Assembly (NCBI RefSeq): GCF_028389875.1 | Contig: NC_084666.1 | Coordinates: forward strand, 63,372,422 to 63,436,421 | From: Rhea pennata | Taxonomy: Eukaryota > Chordata > Aves > Rheiformes > Rheidae | Reading direction: 5' to 3' | Length of the DNA stretch: 64,000 nt | Shown here: piece after piece, positions 37,501 through 49,000 of the stretch | Numbering within the stretch: the stretch's first letter is position 1 | Layout of the letters: every line of letters starts with the position of its first letter | Translations under genes and position numbers: made by a program | Notes under the pieces: generated by a model | Database searches by the model: none | What the model was told of the DNA's origin: nothing | What the model saw: the letters and a program-made list of their open reading frames with translations, nothing else

Positions 37501-40500
37501 AAAGAATCTGACATGCAGGTAAGAAATTTGGTTTCCAGCTTGATTTCTTTACAAAAGCTTAAGAAACTAAACTTCAGAAATCTGCTTCAAATAAGCAGTG
37601 ACTGGATCTTGTGTGGAAGTAGAGAACAAAAGATGTTGCAGACAGACACCTATACAGGCTTAGCAAAGATAGCCATGATTAAAAAAGAAAAGAAAAGCTT
37701 CAAGTCACATTCCTTTAAGTCACTGAAACTGCTAGCACAAGTACCATGGATTTCAGTGAGTCAGTCCTCTCTTCTGACAAAAGGTTCAAAATAACATTAG
37801 GTATTACACCTGTACGTGAAGCTAACCAGAGTTTAAAGTCACATTTAGCTATTTTATCATAAATAACCCCATTGGATACTCATTCTCTCACAATAAAAGC
37901 AACTGGCATACATCATTTGAGAAAAGATTTTTACTAATACTGATGTGTTTTAATGATAGTTTGACAGACCTTGGATTTGAAGTCAGATGCTTTGATGACC
38001 TGAAAGCAGAAGATATGCTGGAGAAAATTTATGATGGTAGGAGACTATATGTTGATTACATGTAACTATTTGTAGCGGAAATTCTAGATACGTCTTATTA
38101 CTTTTTTTCCTTTGTGTTCATCTTAAAATCATTTTTGCGCATGAGGGATTTTTTTTAACATTAAAGGGCTTAAAGGTCAGAATTCAGATAAGTAGTGAAG
38201 TTGCAGGAGCTGAAAAAAGTTACCTGCAGGCAGGAGAAGTTAGTAACGTTCTCCTTTTTACTTGTAGCGGCCTGAAACTTCAGCCACTGTGAATCATTGT
38301 ACCTTCAGATCTCTGCAGTCTTACACTATCTGAAAGTAGAGTTCACTTGAAAAAGAATTGATCTGAGATTAAATGAAATGATACAAAGTACAATGTTTTT
38401 TAAACCTAAAAATTAGTGTTTGTCATCTAAACACCATTTGATTATTTCAGCCTCTGCAGAGGACCACAGTGATGCTGACTGCTTTGTATGTGTGATCCTG
38501 AGCCATGGCGAGAATGATCATGTTTATGCATATGATGCCCAAATCAAAATTGAAACAATCACAAGCATGTTCAGAGGAGACAGGTGCCAGAGTCTGGTGG
38601 GAAAGCCTAAAATATTTATCATTCAGGTAAGACATCTGTTTCTGAATTCAGCAGAGAGAATACTGATCTATATCATCATCTTGTAGATGATATAGAAGTC
38701 AGTTTTCCTGTAAAAATCTTTCCAAAGGGGAAGTTTTTATATCTTTAGGGGAGAAGGGGATAGAAAACTGTTCCTTAAGGCATTTATTTATGTTGTTTTA
38801 ACATTTTGGTATGCTCTAGCAGTATTTAGTAAGATATAATTAAATAGAGAGCAACCAAAATCAAGCCCATGTTGGACAGATTGTCAGTATATGTTTAATG
38901 GTAGGAAAGACAGTATTGTCAGTTTTTGGAGAAAGTTGCGAACAGCTTTCTGTTCACAGCAGAACATGTTAACTCAGTTTCTGCTATTCACAACTCACAC
39001 CCACTAGGTTAGGCTTTAGGTGGCCATCAAACTTGCTCACTTTTCTCTGTTTCCTTCCAGAAAAGTCCCTTTACTTGATACAGAATTTCTTTTGTTGCTG
39101 GGTTTTGTTTGTTTTGTTGTTACCTATGCTTGGCATCTAGTAGCATTTAAAGAATCAGTTTCAGCCTTCACTGGCTCAGAAATACTTCTTGTGGTCAGTG
39201 GTCAAATAAAGCGCATATGCAGTGTTGCACACCTTGGTTCATAGGATATTTCAGGCCAAAAGGGGCATCAGGAGGTCTCTAGTCCAGCTCCTGTTCAAAG
39301 CAGGGTCAGCTATGACACCAGACTAGGTTACTTGGGGCTTCATCCAGGTTACAGTTGGCGAACTCAGATGAGAACCTGGCCTTCAGCAGACTGTACAATT
39401 ACTACAATTTGTAATAATTTACATAGTTGGGATTGTGGCTTAAAGCATTCATCTTCCAGTAAACTCTTTAATGAGTTACATTTTCAAATGAAATCTAACT
39501 TAGGCACTCGGCCACTACAAAAATAAACATAGTGCTAATTCATCTTTCATTAAGACTCATTCAGCTTTGAATTTTTCTTAAATCAGATGTCTGAAGATGG
39601 AAACATATTTACATATTTCAGTAAAGTATTACATATACTATTTAGAAACATTTATAATATATAATCACCATAAAGCAAATTGACTTAGTTTGGTTCATAA
39701 ACTAAGTTCACTTACAGCACAAAGAATAATCAGTTAGCATTTGCCATTGGAAATCAGAGCATACAGTGAAGAAGTTCTGTCCTTGCTGTTAATAAGAGAG
39801 ATGTTTCTCTCTTAGTAATAGCTGTTAAATAATGCATGTTGCCTGCTTTATGTCTTTGAGCATGTTCTTACCTTCTTACCCTCCTCGTATACCTTTCTGC
39901 AACACTGACCATTCCAGCCTGTTACTGGCTTCTCACAAAAAGAAAACAACAAACAAAAAAACCCACACCCAGAGCAAACAAAAAAACCCCATTCCCTCAA
40001 CTGATAAGACATTTGCCTGCACTGCACTAAAGAAGCAGTATAACAGCATATAGTGGTGGCTGTGCTTCAATGCAATTATCACCATCTCAGAGCTTTCACT
40101 GGACTTAAGCATTTTGATTGATGGAGAAGTAAATGGGGCTTTATAAATCCATATTCATTGTAACAAGGCACCCTTTTCGCTCTGCTAGGCATGTCGAGGT
40201 GATAAACATGAAGATCCAGTTGCTGTTCGTGATTTAGTAGACAGTGCAGAGAACGAATCCATTGCCAATGAGACTGAAGTGGATGCAGCAGGTGTCTATA
40301 CCCTGCCAGCTGGTGCAGACTTCCTCATGTGCTACTCCGTGGCACAAGGTAAAGTTCTAATATTTTACATATTTGTTTCTGATATTGCCCTGTGACAGGC
40401 TTCTCATTTGACAGTCTAAACAAGCAGCACAGTTCCACAGTTGCCTGTTTTGCATGTCTGATTGAGTGACATTTCCTCTAGGAAAGAGCTCCATATGCTA

Positions 40501-41229
40501 AAAAAAAAATGAAAATAAATCATCAAAACTGCAGTTAGTTTGATATGCAGAAGTGTTCTTCACAGTCTTATTGCTGAGCTGTTTCCTGACAGCAAGCATT
40601 CTCCTCTTTTCCGGGACTGTAGTATCCTGGTGTCTTTTAACCCTCCTGCACTACATGGGTGTCTTCCTTAGTCCACTGTGTATCTTGATCTCTCTCCCAT
40701 CTGCTCTCTTGCAGATACAATCCTGTAGACAGTGAGCTACCGCTACCTCAGTGGTAGTGACTCAACAATGATCTGAGTGATCTGTGAGTGAGGTATAAGA
40801 GATCTCAAAATCATTTAATTTGTACAGTCTCCTGTAAGATTACATAAGTGACAAAATAGGATGTATATCCATTAATGATTCCACTGACTGCGCTAATGGA
40901 TAAAGCTAGGAAGCAGTAACACATGGATATGCTTCAAGTGGCATGGCTACTCTTTGTGGAATTTAATTTTATGTTCCTATTCTTCAATAGGGTATTTTTC
41001 TCACCGTGAAACTGTGAACGGCTCCTGGTACATTCAAGACTTGTGTGAGGCACTTAGAAATCATGGCTGTTCCTTGGAATTCACAGAACTTCTCACTGTT
41101 GTTAACAGGAAAGTGTCTTATCGCAAGGTAGAAATGTGCAGAGATATTAACGCTATAGGAAAGAAGCAGATTCCTTGTTTTGCCTCAATGTTAACTAAAA
41201 AATTGTATTTTCATCCAAAATCTAAGTAG
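31012..41229 (+). CDS. CASP6: Caspase-6, complete 8-exon coding region
   Basis: Caspase-6 is an executioner caspase cutting after Asp (VEID-like sites, for example lamin A). Coding exons: 31012-31042, 34843-34884, 35628-35670, 37366-37518, 37960-38036, 38451-38626, 40189-40348, 40991-41229; 921 nt, 306 residues (human 293). Prodomain 1-34 ends in the cleavage site TEVD34/A. Large subunit includes [20 protein letters not shown], catalytic His134 (LSHGEND) and Cys176 in QACRG. The intersubunit linker keeps two cleavage sites, DLVD192/S and TEVD206/A, both offset by 13 from the human sites. The small subunit has [14 protein letters not shown] and [15 protein letters not shown] and ends in YFHPKSK. 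All introns are GT-AG. Two tiny prodomain exons (42 and 43 bases) make the N-terminus longer than in mammals. A CR1 LINE lies in intron 1 and an antisense CR1 fragment in intron 6. Convergent with MCUB. Confidence 0.98.
31108..31157. repeat. 10-base GC-rich tandem repeat at the start of CASP6 intron 1
   Basis: Three perfect GCGGTTGGCG units at 31121-31150 with imperfect flanking copies, about 65 bases after the exon 1 donor and within the CpG island. Likely variable in length. Confidence 0.85.
32045..33477 (+). mobile_element. 5'-truncated CR1 LINE with open reverse-transcriptase frame
   Basis: CR1 non-LTR retrotransposon in CASP6 intron 1, sense to the gene. The reading frame 32124-33248 stays open for 374 codons and shows reverse-transcriptase motifs in order: [74 protein letters not shown] and [20 protein letters not shown]. 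The catalytic box is FADD, as in other CR1 copies. The N-terminal endonuclease part is missing (5' truncation); the left boundary is approximate. Compared with the usual CR1, about 170 bases are missing near 33195-33220 (the segment between ELLERVQ and RLFSVVPSD), and about six bases are missing in the LFNIFIND motif. The 3' end carries the typical ending GGTTGGACTAGATGATCTCC and ATTCTATGATTCTA. No target duplication is expected for CR1. Confidence 0.93.
36061..36082. repeat. T22 tract in CASP6 intron 3
   Basis: Uninterrupted poly-T of about 22 bases, far from either splice site of the intron. Confidence 0.8.
39238..39370 (-). mobile_element. CR1 3'-end fragment, antisense, in CASP6 intron 6
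   Basis: Reads as the complement of a CR1 tail: TTCATAGGAT start, then GAGGTCTCTAGTCCAGCTCC, TGTTCAAAGCAGGGTCAGCT, AGACTAGGTTACTTGGGGCT and TCATCCAGGT, in the order known for the last 130 bases of CR1. It lacks any reverse-transcriptase part and is clearly more diverged than the copy in intron 1. The right-hand limit is uncertain. Confidence 0.65.
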
Positions 41230-41510
41230 ATATCTATCAACGATGAAAATTACTGATTAATGCTCACTGCAGAAAAATTGAATGCCATCTTAGTTCAGGA
41301 AACTAGTACTGTGCATTTTCTGCAGTCTAAATTTATTCCAATCTTGAAAATAATTCTAACAAGATTATTCACAAAAATATTAGGATTAAACTTCACAGTT
41401 CTTCTGTATATTAGTTTACAAAATCTTAATCTGGTGCTGCAGCTCTGTTCATCTCAGGGAATCTGGGAAAAGCTGACTGGTACAAAACCAGTAAGAGGTG
41501 CTCAGATTTT

Positions 41511-42505
41511 ATTAAAATAAGCCTCTTTACAGATTTTTTTTCTGACTCTCATCTAACTAACTATGGTGCATTTTACTGTTTCCAAAACTTTTTACATGCT
41601 CCATTAGAGCAGCTCTTCTTGCTCCAAGAGCTCCCCTAGTTTACAGATTATATATACCCTTTTTTAGGGCATCTTTATAAATGTTTGGACACACACACAA
41701 TGAATGTATGGACAGTGTTGGTTTTGGTACATGCCAAACTTGCATGTCCACCTTTAATTTTATGTGGATTTGTTAAGCTTTTTAGCCACAACTTTCAAAT
41801 TTCTCCTAACTAGGAAAAGGCACTACTTTAGTACAATTGCTGTATTGAAACTAGCCCTATAAGAAAGGGCTTCTTTTTGCTTGCACTTCACTTACGTTTA
41901 CAGTACAATTAAAGCTTGCTTGTGCTTTGCATCCTTGGGAATAACACAGGCATCGGCAAACAGACTACATAAAGCTTGCTTTTAGTGTTAGCTTAAATAT
42001 ACTTTGATTACAAATACATTCCTTGACAGGGGTAAGTTAGCCTCTAAACCTAATCACTTCCAGTATCACTTAAAACTCTCCTGGACATCTCTCACGGGCT
42101 TTCCAAAATACAGCATATTCAGGCCTTGCTGTTGGATTAACCTCCTTCTCCCCTTGGCCCCTCTATGCACTATTAAGTGATAGTACCTCAGCCACCATAG
42201 GATGTTTCCAGTTGTTACTGTAGAAGCATTAGGAATTTAGAACATGCTCAAGGGAAGCAAGTACTACTTTATTAGTTTTTACATTATTGATACATACACT
42301 TAACTCTGGGACACAATGGAGAACTCAAGCAGAGAATAAATATCATAGTTCAGTTTCCTGAGTATAAAATAATTATCTGCTTGTCTGCTTCACTTAAATC
42401 CTCCCATATAGCATGCTCTAAGTGACAGATATTAAATCTTATTATGGCTACATTTATGCTTTGTATGAATCACGTATGTTTGATTGTTTTGATAAGTTTA
42501 ATAAA
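41511..42505 (+). terminator. Candidate poly(A) signals of CASP6
   Basis: After the CASP6 stop at 41229 the plus strand has ATTAAA at 41511-41516 and 41908-41913 and AATAAA at 42500-42505. The canonical hexamer at 42500 would give a 3' UTR of about 1.3 kb, ending roughly 0.4 kb from the MCUB poly(A) signal on the other strand. Confidence 0.45.
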
Positions 42506-42913
42506 ATGATACAGTAAAATTATTTTATAGTAAATGAGTTTGATATATCTTACTTTCTTGACAGTATTCACTCAAAAAAGTGTACTTCAGATAGTATTAT
42601 TGGTGGAAGTTAGGCTTGTATACCAACAAAATCAGAGCACAGAGCTGGGGAAAAGGAAGCCATCACTTAGTAAGAAAATTGCTAATACTCAGGGCAGAAG
42701 TTAATTATTTTCTGAACTGCTGCTGTCTTATAGCAAATGGTCCTTAAAAGACAGCCCTCGTTCTCAAAAACATCCCTGTCATTATACCAGTGAGAGAAAT
42801 GCCTCTAATTTACTGATGAGATTTGACAAACATCTTGAAGAACTTTGTTTCAGCAGCTTCTTCCCATATTAAAAAACTCAAACAATCAAGTGATACAATT
42901 ATTTTTATATATA

Positions 42914-42919
42914 TTTATT
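42914..42919 (-). terminator. AATAAA poly(A) signal of MCUB
   Basis: Canonical hexamer on the minus strand (TTTATT on plus), about 125 bases beyond the MCUB stop codon. It gives a short 3' UTR in a tail-to-tail arrangement with CASP6. Confidence 0.6.
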
Positions 42920-43042
42920 GTAACTTTCAAAACTATACTGGTCAAAAATATCCATCTTCTAAAGATGTAATTACTTCTAAAGAGTAATTAAATGCTCATA
43001 TCAGCTTTGAAAGGACAATTCAATTATTTATAAAAAAAGAAA

Positions 43043-46000
43043 TCAGTCCTTGTCGTTGATTTGCTGGATTGGAAGCCTCAGCTGTAGAGGTTGGCGCAGA
43101 CGCCTCAACGATTCCTCAGCCTGTCAGTAAAAAAAGCAAGAAGTTCATCCTGCTGCAGCCTGTATCTTTCTCCTCCCCTTTTATATATCCAGTATCTTTC
43201 TCATAAGATGTTGGTCTGATGCAAGAAAGCAGACCAATCAAGTATAAGATACTGAGCATTTAGATAAGTTCAGGTCATTCAGCCAGTTTCCAGAGAGCAC
43301 TAACCTCCCTGTTACCCCCATCCCACAGTACTATTTTCCAGAAAACAGAGAAATTACAGAATTCATACTCACAGGCCACTGAAAAAGCAAAAAATTACAG
43401 CCTCATACTATATGTGACTTACCAAATAATATCTTTAACCAAGAGTCTTGAACTAAAATTAAGGATGGTTTCTATTTTAACAAGACATATGGTTGGGGAG
43501 ATAAGACAAGGGAATGAGAACTGGAGGTGGAGTGTGTGAAGACTTGCCTTCCCCCTCTCATCCCTGCCACAGGCCACAGTTTCTCCCAGGCACACCCATC
43601 AGCTTTACAGAATGCAGGAGACTGAATGGAAGTCTAAATATATCACCTAAGGAGTAGCATTAAACTCTCAAATGCTGAACTCTGCAAGACAGTCTCTTTC
43701 CGAGGTAGGGAGTTTGTATTACCACAGCAATGCAGCAAACAAGCTGTTTTTGAAAGCAGCATAGCTGTTGTATTAAAAGTGCTGAGGATGCAAATATTAA
43801 GTAAAAATATGCAAAATATTTAAATATGAAGAAATGGATATGCAGGGCTGACAAACTGACTTATTTTTCAATTAAATTCATGAAGCTCTCTCTTTCTGAT
43901 GATCTGCTCAGCACGGTAGCACGTATGTCAGTGACAAACACACCGCATGGTTATTTAAACAGCTCAAACTGGTTCATAAGTAATAAACTGTTCTGAATAT
44001 AAATAATAAACCTTGAAGTCACTTTTCTGTAAGCTGAGAGTTTACCTGAAAAGTCATACCCCAGAGACCACCCCTGTATTTAAGGACTTTGTGTAAATAC
44101 CTCTGCTAGATCTTCTTTTAGCTTGTTATACCGTTGCACATTGAAACACTGGCTTTTGGATTTCCGATAGAAGTAGTGGAGGAACTGTCTGTCTTTAGCG
44201 TCTGAATAAATGTAGTCCTGGTAGAGAAAGCAGGAACATACTTGAGGTTAGCAAGAAAAATGGCAGAGGTCAGAAGATTATGTGTACAAAGGATTTTTTA
44301 ATAGAACTTTAGCCTGTTTCAGGAACTATCCTAGTTCAAGGGCAGGTGGGGGGTAGGTACGAGGGTATTATGTATGTATGTATCTTGCTAACAGGCTACA
44401 TACAAAGGTTCTATATATCATAAGAACTTTTTAGATACAGGTTAGGAATCACTGCTACTAGGTCTATAGGAGTTTTCAACCATGATAAAGGCGTATCTTA
44501 ATTTTCATGACTGGAGCCATCTGAATAAATGGACATGACTTTCCAAGGAGTCAGAGAAAGTCAGCTATTCAACTGCTTTTCTCTAAGATATATTTGAAAA
44601 TGTCAAACAGTGGCACCACTGGCTGTTCAAAAAACCTCTATTTATATATAAAAAGTAGAAATGCCTTAGCCGTTCTTAAAAATTAGTGAGAAGGACTGAA
44701 ACTCACATTCAGAGCCAGCTGTTCATAAGAACAGCCACGTCTCCTCTTTCTACTAAACGAATCTGACATCTCATGAGTTCTATAATTGGTATTATGGAAG
44801 TAAGTGTTGGTTATTCTTCCATATAACTCCCCAACAAGCAGAGCTTTGCATCACGTGAAGTTCAACATGAAGACATCCACTTTGAGAATAGAGTACAAAC
44901 CCCAAAAGAGGAAAAAGAAACATTTCTCCAAGCAATAAGTGATTTCAGGACTAGTCTGCATTCTGCAGTTCAGTGAGGATCTGCTTTTTTTGTTACTTAG
45001 CAAAATTTCTTCTTCTAAACAACATCCAATTCCCCCCCCATTTCAGTTGTCATGGATTTACCTCCATTCACGCAAAGATAAAAATAATAAGGCTATAGAC
45101 AGCAAAGCAATATAAATTTTTTTATGCACTGAAGCAGATGTATTTCAGTAATGCAACTCCAGACTTCCCCCAGTTTGCCAAATTTTGCCAAATTTCCTGC
45201 CGGTTTACCCCCTGCACTGTTTGTATGTGAACTCCAGCAAATAAAAGATGCTGTTTCAGTCATTTGCTTCCTGGTCTGCTCCTCAGGTAGTCTTCATGAA
45301 CCACCACAGTGCTACTAGTTACCCTCCCTTTACAGCCATGAGCAAGGTGCTAATTACATTTCAAAGTGATTTACAAGTTAAAAGGACACATTTCATTCAT
45401 CACTTTTGATTCTCCAGGTTACAAAATCTTAGAGATAACAGTTCTACTCAGCAGCTTGTATGCAGTTCACGTGCAACAGTGCCTGGCTTGTTTTCACACA
45501 GTGAGCAGCTATGTTAGAAAACAACCAAGTGTCCATCTGATGATACTAAATTACTTTCATCATAAGCCAAGCATTATGATTTTCACAGTCAATTTTCCTC
45601 TTTTACAATATTCCAGACACGCACAGATAAGGACTTACCTGTTTCGTTAGAACAAAGTAGGCGTAGAAAGCCATGGCACTCCCGTAAGTGATAAAGTATG
45701 TGACTGGCTCCATGATATCCCAGGAATAGACCCACCACGTGAGCCAGGCCAGCGCTCCCCCTTGTGTCGACATCAGAGCTAAGCCCACCCATAGAAGCCT
45801 AGAGGTCTTTGCATCTGCACTGTCCGTGATTCTAGCTTTCATCTAAGGAAAAGAAATACAGAAATGTGTTTAGCTAAAACATAAGAGTGACTGATTAGCA
45901 GCTTTTCAACTATGTTCTCTGCTGCTGAGACAGATCCGTTTGTCAGGGCTCTCCCCTTTCCTAGTCACAACTGAAGTCCAAGGACAGCAGGCACCTCCTA

Positions 46001-49000
46001 GCTGTTGTGCTCCAGATGCTGCTGTTATTTCTTCTTCCTACTACTAGGGATTTATGTCTACTGGATTTCCTGTTATCATTCAAGACAGCTCTGGTTAATG
46101 CTTTCTGAGCCTGGTCCTCACATAGCAGGTCTGAAGCCAACAGTAGCAAGGAAAAGTTTGTTCATCCTGTTAGGCTTTTTCTGTCTTTCCCCCTTCTTGC
46201 CGGGTGAGCATAGCCTTCCCTGCATCAACACTCATACCTTCCCTTCCTGGATTATGGCAGTCAGCAGTCTGAACAATTTGGATGCCCTGGTGATCACAGA
46301 AAAACCTAGCCTAAGCCACAGATGATTTCTACCTCGCTGCCGTTTTTTCTATAATGAGTATTCAGAACTGATACAGCAAAAGGTGACTAAGCAGACTCTC
46401 ACTTTAATACTAGCCACAGAAAGGCTTGTTCATGACAGTTTTCTCTAGTTTTGCTGGTTTCTACATAGGGAATGCGCACAGCGGGAAGGAAAAGAATTGA
46501 GCTGAAAATAATCCTGACAAACAAGTGAGACACACTCTAGCCATTTGTGCTGATCTCTTCATATGACAAAACTTAGTCTTGCTGAAAAAAACACTTTTGT
46601 ATTTTACAGTAAAAATAAACATCCTTTCCAACCTGTTCAAGAGGCATCAGCTGCTCTTTCAGATATTCCAGTTTCTGTAGTAATTCTCTCTCTTTCCTGA
46701 TCTGGTGATCTTCTATGTGTACAGCCACGAACAGTCTGTGAACCAAGGATTTGATATCTTCCATTTCAGTAGCATGCTCACTACTCAGCTTACCTAAGAA
46801 GAAAATGCTTGTCATATACAACATTTGAAAAGCTTGCCCCTCTTCATTCTCTTCTCTCCCACCCCTCAAAAAAAGCAGTGCCATCAGATGAAGAAAAGCA
46901 AAGAGTGATTCCTTTCTGCAGACAGGTTTCTGTTTTCTGAGGTTTTTTGATGCCTTTCACTAGATGAAATGAGATAATCAGAGTCATTAAGTGTAGTTCA
47001 TACCTTTTTTAGGAGCTGACACACTGTATGCTGTGTTGTTGATAACAAGTTTAAAGTCATTCATCAGTAAGACCTCCATCAAGGTTGTATCAGAGACCTT
47101 GCTACCATCTGCAGAAGAAAGATTTACATTACAAAACATAGTAGTCATAAAAGATCTTAAAGATCAGCTGATGTTCTTTTGGAAAGGTTCTCTATCAATA
47201 ACATTTGGAAGGGCATGGTACTTTGAATAAGTTTGGTAACTGATACTAAACAGGAAATTTCTAGTATGGTCCTATGTTTTCTGCTATTGCTCACTTCCAT
47301 TCTGTGCAGGAAACTTTTCCCTTCCATTTTTGAAGGGGAACACATCAAGACAGAGCATATGACTGAAGACTTTCTCTACTAGCATCATTCAGATTTTAAA
47401 ATTCTCTCAGTTTCACTGGTCTTCACTATTATTTTTACTAGTATTTTACTCCTATTTTGCTACTTAGTCTTTACTATATTTGTCCTAAATTTGACTTAGT
47501 TTGGGAATCAGCTGGAGTTTAGCCGGACACCATTTTCAAGGAAAAATCAGTGTTAAAGAGCTCAGTTCCACAGGAACCGGCAGAACCAGGTTGCCCCTTT
47601 CTCTTACAGACATTTCTCACTCATTAAATATCACCATGGCTCTTAAGCGTTAACATCAGTATTTGCATTGTTTGGATAAAGGACAACGTATTACTGAAGA
47701 CCTTCAAAATTTACACACATACATTCAAGGATTTAGAGCATGCATGTGAATTTGAAAATACTGTATTTCCTAAATATCCTCCACTCAAAAAAACCCTCAA
47801 CAATTTATATAGGTCGTCATCAACAAATAAACAAAGAAACAAATTGTAGCTCTCTGTTTAAGAGATTTTATAAATCTCTACACATGAAAATGACCCTATG
47901 AATTAAAAGGAATATGCATATTTAAGTAAGCCTTTAGGAAGCTAGGTTTGGGGTTCATTTTTAAGAGCTTTAATAGATGTAAAAATCTGGTCTGTGATTA
48001 CAGAATTGTTTAGAAACTTAATGATATTGTTGCTACTATGAGCAGGCTTGTGTATTTTCTTGTTATGATTGCCGTGATCATGACTAAAATTGACCCACTG
48101 GGAAAGTGAGGACAGAGGAGGAAGAAATGTCTTGCATAAAACCACAACAAATTGCGATGGGAAGACTTTTCTTTCACCATCCACGCACAAGTTTGTATCC
48201 TCACTTGAGCCTAGAACAAAGGGTTTTTGAAAATAAACCAATCTTCAAAGACCTCACCTTCAATTACAGGTATCTGTCTTTCCTTGAACAAGCTCTTCTG
48301 GTCAAAAAGAACAATACTTGTCAGCAGTATTCTCCAGATTTTTACTAACAATCAGTACGAAAGGCAGCATTTTGTACTTGTAATCATTCTGTTTTAAAAC
48401 CAGTTATAACAGAGAGTAGACTGTCCAGTACAAGAGAGACCAGGAATCACAGAGGTGTTAATAGAAAAAGCTCTGCAGAACCTTGTTCTATTCTTTTATG
48501 CAAAACTTTACAGGAACACTATCCCATCAGCAACATAGAGAATAGGCTGAGAAGAAAAATCATTCACATCTAGTTTCAGTAACTTAAAACTGGAAACAAG
48601 GGGGCAACCGATATTCAATCAAGAAAGCTCCTTGCTGTTTTTGTTTGTTTATTTTTCCTCCTTTCATATTTGTTGCTTCTTTTCATTCCCTCTCTACCAT
48701 TTTCCTTGCAGAAAGCCCTTTCATCCAAAAGGCAGCACTCGTGTCTGCCTAGGGCTTACAGAAGATCTGCCGTTATTAGGTGGAACCCAATTTCAATAAA
48801 TTAATTGGTTTGTATCCAACAGCACTGACACACTGCAGGCCCTTCCCAGGGCATTCTCAACACAGCAGACCTTGCAAGATTACTACTCTGGCAACATTGC
48901 TGATCTCTCAAACAACAGGAAAGATCTGCATCCAAATGAGAAAAGGATCTCTTCCGATCTGACATTCAAAACACTAGGGCAAATGCAATCTAAAACCTGC

